This document shows, one piece after another, positions 36,186-44,270 of a stretch of DNA of 64,000 bases; position 1 is the stretch's first letter, and each line of letters starts with the position of its first letter. The position numbers and the translations under genes were made by a program. The stretch comes from DATFDN01 sp963756545 (lineage in GTDB: Bacteria > Pseudomonadota > Alphaproteobacteria > Acetobacterales > Acetobacteraceae), in contig CAVWNY010000002.1 in NCBI GenBank assembly GCA_963756545.1, positions 124,001-188,000 on the forward strand. The letters run 5' to 3'. A model generated the notes under the pieces. That model had not been told where the DNA came from. It worked only from the letters and a program-made list of their open reading frames with translations, and made no database searches.

Positions 36186-37786
36186 CTCAAACCCAACAGC
36201 CTCCGGCAAACCCGGGGCGGTTCACACCGAAGGCTTGCCGCTGCGCGTCGTGGTGCATTCGGCGGGGGTCCAGGATCGTGATGGAGCCGCGTTGGTGCTC
36301 GACAGAATACGCCGCCGCTTCCCCTGGTTCGAACTCGTCTGGGCCGACGGCGGATACAACGCCAGGCAGGTCGAGGCGGCGGTCGCAAAGGTTCCGACTT
36401 TGCGAATGGAGATCGTGAAGCGCACCGATGACATGAAGGGCTTCGTTGTCCTGCCTCGGCGCTGGGTGATCGAACGCACCTTCTCCTGGTTCGGTCGCAA
36501 CCGCCGCTTGGCCAAGGACTTCGAGAACCTCGCCGAGACGCTGGCGGCCTTCGTCGCTATCGCCTCCATCCAGATCGCCGTCAGGCGGCTCGCCAGATCG
36601 TAGGCTTTTGAGTTAGGCTCTAATGAGTTGAAGTCAAGGCTTTCGCCGTTTCGCGCGACATGACGGGACGCCCCTCGCGCGGATTCTCGGGGTAGAGGAT
36701 TACAAAGCGGTGGCTCCCTTCGACGGCGTAACCAACCATCCCGCGCTGTTGATCATCGAAGCGGGCGCTGCGACACGCTACCCAGTGCCTTACAAGGTTT
36801 GGATTCCCGGGCCTCGTGCCAAGGCCAATTGCGCGTATGCGGACGGTCACGAGTTTCGGGCAGCCATGCAACATAAGGACCTGCTGGCTAAGCCCGTGCC
36901 AGGAAGCGACGCTGGCCCTTGGCTGAAGGGGACCAGGGCTGAGCACTCGATCTGGGCAAACTTGTTTGATGCCGGCCAAGATGCTCATTACCGAGCCAGA
37001 AAGGGGATCACGACGGATCTCAACGGTGTGTACTTTGTGCGAGCCGAAGCCGCGCCGCAGGGCCGCACCTGGGTGACGAATGATCCCGGAGCCGGCCGAA
37101 AAGAGGGCTTGCCGCGTCTTCGGCGGCAGGTTGAAGCGGAGCACGTCTTTCCTTTGATGCGAGGTAGAGGGCTCGGCCTCTTCCGCGCGGTCACTGACCC
37201 CGACTACAAAGTGATCGTTCCACAACGCGGGATGCATGGTGATCCACGACTTCCTGTGAGCGCGCCGCGCACTCATCAGTTTCTCTCGGAGTTCGAAGAC
37301 CGGCTCAAAGAACGCGGTAGTTATCGTCGATACCAAGCTAAACAGCCATTTTGGTCCACGTGGAGTACAGGGCCTTACACATTTAGCAAATACAAGGTCC
37401 TCTGGAAAGAAATGTCCGGGTCCCGATTTTGTGCGGCGTATGTGGGACCGGTCAATGACCCCATCCTTGGGAAAAAGGTTGTCGTTCCCGACCACAAGCT
37501 CTACTTCGTGCCGGTGGAGAGTCTTGGCGAAGCGCAATTTCTCACAGGGATTCTCAACGCTCCACTGATCTCATCGGCGATCAGCGGATACTCTGCCCTA
37601 TTGAGCTTGGGTACGAGCGTAATTGAGAACCTCACGATCCCAGAATTTGACGCAAAAGACGGTCGCCATGCTGAGCTGGCACGCATTGCAGGGGAAATTA
37701 CTAGCCGAGGCGGTGGAGCAACGAAAGCGGAGCTTGCCCGTCTCGACGAGTTGGCAAAGGAAGTGATGACGGAGCATGGAGCATAG

Positions 37787-37960
37787 CCGATGAGAGGTCG
37801 ACGTCTCGCCGATCATAGGGCTATGGCGTAGACATAGTGCTCATCATCATCGGTCGTGGCCCGCCACCATTCCGTAATTATTGGTCGCCGAAGGCAGCGC
37901 GGTGAGGATCCGCTTCGTGCCCGGGCGCTGCCTGCTGCTGCGGGGCGGCGCGACGAGGCT
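37787..37960. other. Intergenic region at the right edge of the decayed island
   Basis: A minus-strand stretch reads EWWRATTDDDEHYVYAIAL before a stop at 37813, which looks like the end of a lost gene but could not be identified. No integrase, no copy of the tRNA-Ser 3' end and no terminal repeat is visible here. Confidence 0.4.
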
Positions 37961-38704
37961 TTACTGCGCGATGAAGCCACCATCGACGACAAGTTCCGCC
38001 CCGGTGACGAAGGAGGCCTCGTCGGAGGCGAGGAACAGCACGCCGTAAGCCACCTCGATCGGCTCGCCAATTCGGCGTAGCGGCGTGAGAGCGATCTTGC
38101 TGTCGCGCTTGCCGGCATTCGTGCCGTTCAGCATGACCGGCAGGTAGCCTGGATGCACCGAGTTCACCCGTACGCCCGAAGGTCCATAGCGAACGGCCGC
38201 CGCCTTGGTGTAGTTGCGCACAGCCGCCTTCGCAGCGTGATAGCCGGGATGGCCATCGGCGCCGCCGACGATCCCCATGATCGAGGAGATGTTCACGATC
38301 GAACCGCCGCCGGTGCGGGTCATCTCGGCGGCGGCGCGGCGCGTGCCGAGGAAGACGCTGGTCAGGTTCACGGCGAGCAATCGTTCCCAGCCTCCGATCC
38401 CGTCAGGATCGCCGACGGAACTGCCGCTGATGCCCGCATTGTTCACGAGGATGTCGAGTTTTCCATAGGCAGCGCCGCTGGCGGCGATCAGCGCCTCCCA
38501 GTCCGCGTCGCTGGTGACGTCGGTTCGCATAAATCTCGCCTCACCCCCGGCCGCTCGGATCTCGCCAGCGACCGCCTCGCCCTCGCTCTGGAGCAGGTCG
38601 GCGATGACGACCCTGGCGCCTTCGCGAGCAAACAGGCGGGCCTCCGCCTCCCCCATGCCATGGGCGCCGCCGGTGATGATGGCGACCCTGTTTTGCAGTC
38701 GCAT
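37961..38704 (-). CDS. SDR family NAD(P)-dependent oxidoreductase
   Basis: A 247-residue classical short-chain dehydrogenase. It has the cofactor motif VAIITGGAHGMGEAEARLFA (TGxxxGxG) at about residues 7-26, NNAGISG, the catalytic serine in GGSIVNISSIMGIVGGADGH and the YxxxK pair in GYHAAKAAVRNYTKAAAVRY. The C-terminus ends FVTGAELVVDGGFIAQ, usual for the family. The ATG at 38704 is chosen; a TTG two codons earlier is also possible. It lies at the start of a catabolic region and may oxidise a hydroxyacyl or alcohol intermediate. The reaction is not predictable from sequence. Confidence 0.9.
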   Translation of the reverse strand: MRLQNRVAIITGGAHGMGEAEARLFAREGARVVIADLLQSEGEAVAGEIRAAGGEARFMRTDVTSDADWEALIAASGAAYGKLDILVNNAGISGSSVGDPDGIGGWERLLAVNLTSVFLGTRRAAAEMTRTGGGSIVNISSIMGIVGGADGHPGYHAAKAAVRNYTKAAAVRYGPSGVRVNSVHPGYLPVMLNGTNAGKRDSKIALTPLRRIGEPIEVAYGVLFLASDEASFVTGAELVVDGGFIAQ

Positions 38705-38898
38705 CCGCAAGTCTCCCAGTTTGCTGGTTGGCCTTCCATTTCATCGTGGCTGCAAGGGGAGCCGAGCGCAAGAATCCATAGGATTGCGGCACCGGACGCT
38801 CGCCCTCGCGGGGCTTTTCCCCGCGATAGATAGGCCGACTCGGCAACGAAAACCGGACGCGCGGCTTCGTACTGATCAGCAACGCAAAGAAGCCCGCG

Positions 38899-40089
38899 CT
38901 ACTTCGCCAACTCAGGCTCCGCGACCTTCGCCTTCTTGAACGCCGGCATCACCTCGGTCGCGAAGCGTTCCAGCTGCTCCAGGCAGACCCGCTCGGGCAC
39001 GCCGACGGACAGGCTCACGGACACCCGATCTAGCGCCGGATAGGTCGCTTCCAGTTTCTTCAAATGCTCGACGATCTGCTCCGGCGAGCCGCACAGGAAC
39101 CCACCATTGGCGACTGCATCTTCGATCCGAGGCAGCTTGGCGTGCGGCGCGCGGACGGGATCGCGCATGATCTCTATCTGTTCGTCGGTCATGCCGCGGA
39201 CGAGCCGCAGCTCGCCGAATACTTTCATGTTCTCCTCGTAGTACTTCGCCGCCTCTCGCATCCCCCTCTCGCGGCTCTCGTCGATGTAGAAGTGGAAGCC
39301 GACGCATAGGCGCTCACCCAGCTCGATGTTCCGGCCCTGGCGCGCATGGGCCTCCCGCCAGGCCACCGCCACCTTGTGCATCACCCCGCCCTCGGCCGAG
39401 CCGCCGCCGACCATGCCCTGGATGCCGTGCTTGGCCATGAACTCGAGCGCGCGCGCCGAGCCGCCCTGGATCGGCTGCCAGCACTCCACCGGACGACGCA
39501 GCGGTCGCGGCACCAAGGTCAGCTCCTTGAGCGCATAGCCGCGATACGGCACCTCCGCCGGCAGCGTGTAGTGCTTGCCCTTGTGCGAGAAACGCTCCTC
39601 ATTGAACGCCTTGAAGATGATGTCCACCTGCTCCTCGAACAGCTCGCGATTGGCGGGCTGGTCGAGGAGCGGCGCGCCAAAGGTCTCCACTTCGCGCGTG
39701 TGATAGCCGCGGCCAACGCCGAAGGTGATGCGACCCTTGCTCAGGATATCAGCCATTGCGAAATCTTCGGCGAGCCGCAGTGGATGCCACATCGGCGCGA
39801 TGTTGAAGCCGCACCCGATCTTCAGCCGCTCAGTCAGGTGCGTCAGGTGCAGCGCCGCCATCAGCACGTTGGGGATGCACTCGTAGCCCTCCGACTGGAA
39901 ATGATGCTCGGCCATCCAGAAGGCGTTGTAGCCCATGCGGTCCATGAGCTTGGCCATCGCCTCGGTCTTCCCGAACACCGTCGCCAGTTGCTCGTTCGGA
40001 AACCGGCGGTCGTTCACCGGGGTGCCGCCATAGCCGATATTGTCCATATCGATATGCCCGGCAAACAGGCTGTCGAACTTGGTGATCAT
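38899..40089 (-). CDS. LLM class flavin-dependent oxidoreductase (luciferase-like monooxygenase)
   Basis: The 396-residue TIM-barrel flavoprotein has MGYNAFWMAEHHFQSEGYEC near residue 51, ALHLTHLTERLKIGCGFNIA, MWHPLRLAEDFAMADILSKG and GRITFGVGRGYHTREVETFG, all typical of bacterial luciferase-like monooxygenases that use FMNH2 and oxygen. The C-terminal FLCGSPEQIVEHLKKLEATY is the usual flavin-side block. The start is the ATG before ITKFDSLFAGHIDMDNIGYG; upstream codons in the open frame lie in the intergenic region. It is divergent from the acyl-CoA dehydrogenase genes, with 272 bases between them, and may supply the oxygenation step of the pathway. Confidence 0.9.
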   Translation of the reverse strand: MITKFDSLFAGHIDMDNIGYGGTPVNDRRFPNEQLATVFGKTEAMAKLMDRMGYNAFWMAEHHFQSEGYECIPNVLMAALHLTHLTERLKIGCGFNIAPMWHPLRLAEDFAMADILSKGRITFGVGRGYHTREVETFGAPLLDQPANRELFEEQVDIIFKAFNEERFSHKGKHYTLPAEVPYRGYALKELTLVPRPLRRPVECWQPIQGGSARALEFMAKHGIQGMVGGGSAEGGVMHKVAVAWREAHARQGRNIELGERLCVGFHFYIDESRERGMREAAKYYEENMKVFGELRLVRGMTDEQIEIMRDPVRAPHAKLPRIEDAVANGGFLCGSPEQIVEHLKKLEATYPALDRVSVSLSVGVPERVCLEQLERFATEVMPAFKKAKVAEPELAK

Positions 40090-40361
40090 GCCATTCGCTC
40101 CCGATGCAAATTGCCTTCCGACGATGCTAGGGCCCAGCTTCCGGTGTTGGCAATGCACACGGCGGCGGCCTTCATCGAGTTGGGCGCTGTATGGGTCGAG
40201 CTTCAGCCCGGGCTGATTGCGCTGTTCGGCTTCCTCGAAGCGCGCCGGCGGCCAAGTTGCGCGTCGCGGGGGCACGCGGTAAGTTTCGGGTTGCGTCTCG
40301 GTGGCACGGCGTCGGTGGGCGGGTTCGCTCGCACTCTGTGGCGGACGAAGGAGATGAAGCC
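40090..40361. promoter_or_regulatory. Divergent promoter region of the catabolic locus
   Basis: The 272 bases between the LLM oxidoreductase (minus) and the acyl-CoA dehydrogenase operon (plus) should contain both promoters. An AAGGAG ribosome-binding site at about 40348-40353 precedes the dehydrogenase ATG. I could not identify a regulator site, and no transcriptional regulator gene is present in the locus. Confidence 0.5.
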
Positions 40362-41585
40362 ATGAATTTCGGATACTCACCCGAACAAGAGTCGCTTCGA
40401 CGCGTCGTCCGCGCCTTCATCGCCGAGAACATGACCGGCGCGGTCCGCGCGGAAATGGACGACTTGAGCGAGGGCTTCGGCGTTAGTCCGGGCCGCCACA
40501 CCGGGCACCTCATCAACGACCTGTTCAAGAAGATCGGCGAGCGCGGCTGGCTTGGCATCAGCTATCCGAAGGAGTACGGCGGTCAAGGCGGCGACCGCAT
40601 GACGCAATATATCGTCGAGGAGGAGTTCGCGCGCGCCAACATCTCCCTGGGCTTGGGCGGCAGCGGGGCGCCGGCGATTCTTGCCGCGGGCACCGAGGAA
40701 CAGAAGCGGCACTACATCCCGAAGTTGATCAGCGGCGAGTATTCGTTCGCGCTCGGGTTCACCGAGCCGCAGGCGGGCGCCGACCTCGCCTCGTTGCAGT
40801 GCCGGGCGGTGCGCGACGGCGACGAATACGTGATCAATGGGCAGAAGATGTACACCTCGTCCGCCCACATGGCCACGCACATCTACCTGATGGCGCGAAC
40901 CAACCCCAATCTCCCGAAGCACCGCGGCATCTCGATCTTTCTGTTCCCGATGGACACGCCGGGCATCACCGTCCGTCCGCTCTGGACCATTCAGAACGAT
41001 CCGCCGGCGCCGATCGGCACCACCTACGGCACGCCGCGGACCAACGAGACCTTCTTCGACGACGTGCGCATTCCGGCCAGTTCCATGCTGGGCAGGGAGA
41101 ACGAGGGCTGGCGCGTCGGCGCCCTCGGGCTGAACCTGGACCGGGTGGGCGCCGCCCGCTATCTGATCTCGGTGCGCCGCGACGAGGACATCGTGAACTT
41201 CGTCAAGCAGAACAAGTTCGATGGCTACTCGCCGGCGAGCGATCCGGCGATCCGCGACAAGATCGCCGAACTGTGGATCGAAGCGCAAGTCTGCCGGCTG
41301 ATGACGATGCGCAGTATGTCCATCGTCGAGCACGGCGGCAACTTCACCTACGAGGGCTCGGCCGAAAAGGTCTGGGCGCCCGAGCACGGGGTGCGGACCA
41401 CGGAAGCGATCAGCCAGATGCTGGGCCCCTATGCCCAGTTGCTGAACGGCTCGGCGCACGCGGTCGAGCGAGGGGTGTTCGCCCACAACCTGATGGGCGC
41501 CTTCCAATCCGGCATCAACCACGGCAGCACCCAGGTCATGCGCGACCAGGTGGCGCGCCGCGGCCTCGATATGCCCAGGAAGTGA
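40362..41585 (+). CDS. Acyl-CoA dehydrogenase, first subunit
   Basis: The 407-residue flavoenzyme starts MNFGYSPEQESLRRVVRAFI, has GWLGISYPKEYGGQGGDRMT, YSFALGFTEPQAGADLASLQ (the FAD-binding T-E-P-x-A-G-S/A-D block), VINGQKMYTSSAHMATHIYL and NETFFDDVRIPASSMLGREN. The C-terminal helices include AISQMLGPYAQLLNGSAHAV. Family members form an alpha,beta-double bond in an acyl-CoA. The next gene encodes a second, divergent dehydrogenase 24 bases downstream, so the two may be a heteromeric enzyme as in steroid side-chain catabolism. This one lacks an obvious catalytic glutamate at the usual late position, although I cannot be sure without alignment. Confidence 0.88.
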   Translation: MNFGYSPEQESLRRVVRAFIAENMTGAVRAEMDDLSEGFGVSPGRHTGHLINDLFKKIGERGWLGISYPKEYGGQGGDRMTQYIVEEEFARANISLGLGGSGAPAILAAGTEEQKRHYIPKLISGEYSFALGFTEPQAGADLASLQCRAVRDGDEYVINGQKMYTSSAHMATHIYLMARTNPNLPKHRGISIFLFPMDTPGITVRPLWTIQNDPPAPIGTTYGTPRTNETFFDDVRIPASSMLGRENEGWRVGALGLNLDRVGAARYLISVRRDEDIVNFVKQNKFDGYSPASDPAIRDKIAELWIEAQVCRLMTMRSMSIVEHGGNFTYEGSAEKVWAPEHGVRTTEAISQMLGPYAQLLNGSAHAVERGVFAHNLMGAFQSGINHGSTQVMRDQVARRGLDMPRK

Positions 41586-41609
41586 GCGCGGCACCGGCGA
41601 GGACGAGCG

Positions 41610-42791
41610 ATGGATACGACGCTGAGCGAAGAAGAAGTGATGATCCGGGAAACCGCCCGGAGATTTCTAGAGGCCGAGTGCCCGACGAACTTGGTGCGCG
41701 AGATGGAGAAGGACGCGAAGGGCTATCCGCCGGCCCTGTGGCGCCAAGCCGCCGACCTCGGATGGCAGGGCATGGCTCTGCCGGAGAAATACGGCGGCAG
41801 CGAGCTGCCGCTGGCCTATCTGGGCCTGGTGCTGGAGGAGGTCGGGCGTGCCGTGGCGCCGCTGCCGCTGCACAGCACCGTGGTGGCGGCGCTGGCGATC
41901 GCCCGCGACGGCAATGAAGAATTGCGCGAGGCGGTGCTGCCGGGCGTGATCGCGGGGGATACCGTCCTGACCTGGGCCTTTCATGAAAAGGACCCGCGGC
42001 TGCTGCCCGAGGCGGTGCGGTGCCGGGCGGTCGCGGACGGCGACGGCTTCGTCATCAACGGCGAAAAGATGTTCGTCGACAACTACGTCGCCGCCGATCA
42101 CTGTCTGGTGGTCTGCCGTACCGCCCCGGCGTCCGCCGCCGACGCCGGCCTGTCGCTGTTCCTGGTGGACACCACGAGCGCCGGCCTGTCGCACGTGCCG
42201 CTGGTCACCCTCGCGAAAGACAAGCAGAGCGAGGTGACGTTCAAGGATGTTCGCGTGCCGAGGGGCAGCCTGATCGGCGCGCTGAACCAGGGCGCGCCGC
42301 TCGCGGAACGGATGCTGGAACAGGCCACCGCGCTGCTGTGCGCCCAGATGCTGGGAGCGACGCGCAAGGATGCCGAGATGGCTATCGAGTGGTCCAAATA
42401 CCGCAAGGCGTTCGGGCAGCCGATCGCGGCCTTCCAGTCCATCCAGCACATGTGCGCGGACATGCTGATCTGGATCGACGGCGGCAGCCTGTTGACCTAC
42501 GAGGCGCTGTGGAAGATGGATCAGGGCCTGCCGGCGGCCGTCGAGGCGTCGCAGGCCAAGGCCTTCTGCAACGAGAAGTGCGAGGCGGTGGTTCGCCTGT
42601 GCCAGGGGATCCATGGCGGCATCGGCTTCATGATGGAGTTCGACCTGCAGCTTTGGTATCGCCGCGTCTGCGCCTGGACCATGCGGCTGGGCACCGCCTA
42701 TGAGCATCGCGCCAAGGTGGCCCAGGCGCTGTTGGACCGGCCGGGGCACGTCATTCTGGGACGGCCGGTGCCGGTTGTCGCCGAGGCGTAA
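41610..42791 (+). CDS. Acyl-CoA dehydrogenase, second subunit
   Basis: The 393-residue protein starts MDTTLSEEEVMIRETARRFL, with WQGMALPEKYGGSELPLAYL, FVINGEKMFVDNYVAADHCL, a shortened middle domain and the C-terminal helical domain AEMAIEWSKYRKAFGQPIAA then FQSIQHMCADM, followed by LCQGIHGGIGFMMEFDLQLW. The TEPxAGSD flavin block is replaced by TWAFHEKDPRLLPEAVRC, a common feature of the non-catalytic partner in heteromeric dehydrogenases. With the first subunit it probably forms an alpha2beta2 enzyme for an unusual acyl-CoA. Length is usual. Confidence 0.87.
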   Translation: MDTTLSEEEVMIRETARRFLEAECPTNLVREMEKDAKGYPPALWRQAADLGWQGMALPEKYGGSELPLAYLGLVLEEVGRAVAPLPLHSTVVAALAIARDGNEELREAVLPGVIAGDTVLTWAFHEKDPRLLPEAVRCRAVADGDGFVINGEKMFVDNYVAADHCLVVCRTAPASAADAGLSLFLVDTTSAGLSHVPLVTLAKDKQSEVTFKDVRVPRGSLIGALNQGAPLAERMLEQATALLCAQMLGATRKDAEMAIEWSKYRKAFGQPIAAFQSIQHMCADMLIWIDGGSLLTYEALWKMDQGLPAAVEASQAKAFCNEKCEAVVRLCQGIHGGIGFMMEFDLQLWYRRVCAWTMRLGTAYEHRAKVAQALLDRPGHVILGRPVPVVAEA

Positions 42792-42846
42792 GGCGAGATC
42801 AAGCCGGCGCCGCATTCAGGCGCTATCAGCAAGGGGAGAAGCGGGC

Positions 42847-43050
42847 ATGGCCCAGTGTCCGGTATGCGGCAGAACCGTGGACGAGGCGGCGGCGCGACAG
42901 GCGACAGGCCTCACCGCGCACGGGGCCTCGGAGACGGACCCGACGAAGGGAACCCGGCAGTTCCATGACGGCAAGTGGTTCTATTTCGATAGCCTGGAAT
43001 GCCGCAGCAAGTTCCTGACCAGCCCCGAGACCTATGCGCGCCCGTCGTAG
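42847..43050 (+). CDS. YHS-domain small metal-binding protein
   Basis: The 67-residue protein starts MAQCPVCGRTVDEAAARQAT and later has FHDGKWFYFDSLECRSKFLT then SPETYARPS. CPVCGRxV and the FYFDSLECRxKF segment with a second cysteine correspond to the YHS metal-binding fold, usually linked to iron- or copper-handling or to oxygenase accessory roles. It lies between a dehydrogenase and a CoA transferase in a compact operon, so it may assist one of those enzymes or the LLM oxygenase; this is inference. Gaps are 55 bases upstream and 12 bases downstream. Confidence 0.75.
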   Translation: MAQCPVCGRTVDEAAARQATGLTAHGASETDPTKGTRQFHDGKWFYFDSLECRSKFLTSPETYARPS

Positions 43051-43062
43051 GTCGGCGGAACG

Positions 43063-44256
43063 ATGATGCCAGCGGTGCTGGATGATCTGGTCGTCCTCGA
43101 CATCAGCCAGGGAATCGCTGGCCCGCTCTGCGCCCGGCTGCTGGGCGATTTCGGTGCCGACGTCATCAAGATCGAGCCGCCGGGGGGCGAGTGCGGCCGA
43201 CGCATGCCGCCGTTCTTCCAGAACGATCCCGATCCGGAGAAGAGCCTGTTCTTCCTGCTGCTCAACCTGAACAAGCGCGGCGTCCGCCTGGATTTGGAAC
43301 AGCGGCAGGGCACGGAGATTTTCCGACGACTGGCGCGCCGCGCCGACGTGATCGTCGAGAGCTTCCCGCCCGGCTACCTGGCCTCGCTCGGGCTCGATCA
43401 CGCCACGCTGGAGCGGGAAAATCCGGGCCTGGTGATGACTTCTATCACCCCGTTCGGCCAGAGCGGACCGTACAGCCATTACAAGGGCGGCGAGATCGTC
43501 GCCTACGCGACCAGCGGCATCATGGCGATCAGCGGCACGACGGATCGTGAGCCGCTGCAACATGGCGGGTTCCCGGCGCAGTACGAAGCGGGCATGAATG
43601 GCATGCTCGCGACAAACCTCGCGCTGCTGACGCGCGACATGAGCGGGATCGGCCAGCACGTCGATGTCTCGATGCAAGACGTGGTGACCTCGTCGCTGGT
43701 GATCAATCAGCCCTATTACAGCTTCGCCGGTGGCGTGCAGGGGAGGCGCCGGCCGGAGGGCAATTCGTTCGGCCAGGTGGCGCCCTGCAAGGACGGCTAC
43801 TTCGTCAGCCAGGAGGGCGGCAGCGTCACCTGGGACGACATCGCGAATTTCTACGGCCGCGAGGAGTTGAAGGAGCCGCGCTTCGCCGACCCCGCGCAGC
43901 GGATGACCAACGGCCACGCGCTGGATGCGATCATTCTGGACGCAACGAAGGATCGCACCATGGCCGAGATGTTCAAGACGGCATCGGAGCAATTCCGCAT
44001 GCTGTTCGGGATCGTGCAGACCCCGGCCGATCTCGCGACCTGCCCGCAGCTTGAAACGCGGGAGTTCTATCAGGACGTGGAGCATCCCGTGATCGGCAGG
44101 ATCCGGATCCCCTTCCGGCTATGGAACATGAGCGCGAGCCCCGCGGCATGCCGCCGGCCGGCCCCCCTGCTCGGGCAGCACAATGCGGACGTGTTCGCGG
44201 GGCTGGGCTACACAGAGGCGGAGATCGGCGCGCTCCGGGCGCGCGGCGTCATCTGA
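43063..44256 (+). CDS. CaiB/BaiF CoA transferase (class III)
   Basis: A 397-residue family III CoA transferase, which moves CoA between two carboxylic acids through an aspartyl thioester. VVLDISQGIAGPLCARLLGD starts the Rossmann-like lobe, GADVIKIEPPGGECGRRMPP follows, and the active-site aspartate is expected in VDVSMQDVVTSSLVINQP (the conserved D after HVDVS). ITPFGQSGPYSHYKGGEIVA is the GxSGP loop. It is the first of two such enzymes in tandem. Two ATG codons (43063 and 43066) could start it. Confidence 0.88.
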   Translation: MMPAVLDDLVVLDISQGIAGPLCARLLGDFGADVIKIEPPGGECGRRMPPFFQNDPDPEKSLFFLLLNLNKRGVRLDLEQRQGTEIFRRLARRADVIVESFPPGYLASLGLDHATLERENPGLVMTSITPFGQSGPYSHYKGGEIVAYATSGIMAISGTTDREPLQHGGFPAQYEAGMNGMLATNLALLTRDMSGIGQHVDVSMQDVVTSSLVINQPYYSFAGGVQGRRRPEGNSFGQVAPCKDGYFVSQEGGSVTWDDIANFYGREELKEPRFADPAQRMTNGHALDAIILDATKDRTMAEMFKTASEQFRMLFGIVQTPADLATCPQLETREFYQDVEHPVIGRIRIPFRLWNMSASPAACRRPAPLLGQHNADVFAGLGYTEAEIGALRARGVI

Positions 44257-44270
44257 GGCACCGACGGCGG

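Larger units (their letters stand above)
34898..36224 (+). mobile_element. IS3-family element inserted in the IS5 transposase
   Basis: The ends are TGAACCGCTCCGGGTTTGCC and, in complement, TGAACCGCCCCGGGTTTGCC, continuing to GGAGGCT: about 27-base inverted repeats with one mismatch. The target CAC is duplicated on each side (34895-34897 and 36225-36227). Joining across the element restores GTG GAC ACC GAA GGC (VDTEG) in the IS5 transposase. The length is 1,327 bases, usual for IS3. It must be younger than the IS5 insertion. Confidence 0.95.
34449..36603 (+). pseudogene. IS5-family transposase, split by the IS3 insertion
   Basis: The N-terminal part reads YRREGGRFPSDLTDAEWGR (34480-34530), a classic IS5/DUF4096 start. 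After a frame change it continues VYNIFRMFQREGTWEAIWAE and ASPTAGVIDSQTLKSAEKG (first D of the DDE triad). A further shift gives DDAVGYDAGKKLKGRRIHAL then VDT, at which point the IS3 element enters. It resumes at 36228 with EGLPLRVVVHSAGVQDRDGA, LVWADGGYNARQVEAAV (second D) and GFVVLPRRWVIERTFSWFGR (E), and stops at 36603. At least two frameshifts besides the insertion make it non-functional. Confidence 0.87.
34374..36620 (+). mobile_element. IS5-family element (about 0.92 kb) carrying a nested IS3-family element
   Basis: The left end reads GAGCCTGACCCAAAAGCC and the right end, in complement, GAGCCTAACTCAAAAGCC: 18-base inverted repeats with two differences. Three-base target duplications TAA flank it at 34371-34373 and 36621-36623, as expected for the IS5 group that targets TNA. 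Removing the element restores the methyltransferase reading through VFAN. The transposase inside is interrupted by the IS3 element at 34898. Confidence 0.9.
33063..37786 (+). pseudogene. Adenine-specific DNA methyltransferase (Eco57I/type IIG-like), split by insertion sequences and frameshifts
   Basis: Fragments in order: LFALHTYIAAVAKIVAAMSL (near 33160-33215); RDLFKGIYEVFVPRELRHAL then GEVYTPDWLA (33440-33540), the segment before the SAM motif; EGYDIYG (motif II-like) and VMAVQGINS; ILADRLAAGSIPRVSHIAGN then PPWVKW (34110-34185), the NPPW catalytic motif of N6-adenine methyltransferases; DGRLAFFITATVFA up to 34370. After the IS block the frame resumes at 36620 with GFRRFARHDGTPLARILGVE and a long C-terminal half (36710-37786), including VAPFDGVTNHPALLIIEAG, NGVYFVRAEA and VYPL-like VFPLMRGRGLGLFRAV, which is probably the target-recognition domain. 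At least three indels plus the insertion inactivate it. The original product exceeded 1,000 residues and was probably a stand-alone methyltransferase/restriction or phage-defence enzyme. Confidence 0.75.

Noticed and set aside
37787..37960. A second copy of the tRNA-Ser 3' end as a right attachment site of the island
   Set aside because: I looked for the T-arm/acceptor sequence here and on both strands and did not see it.
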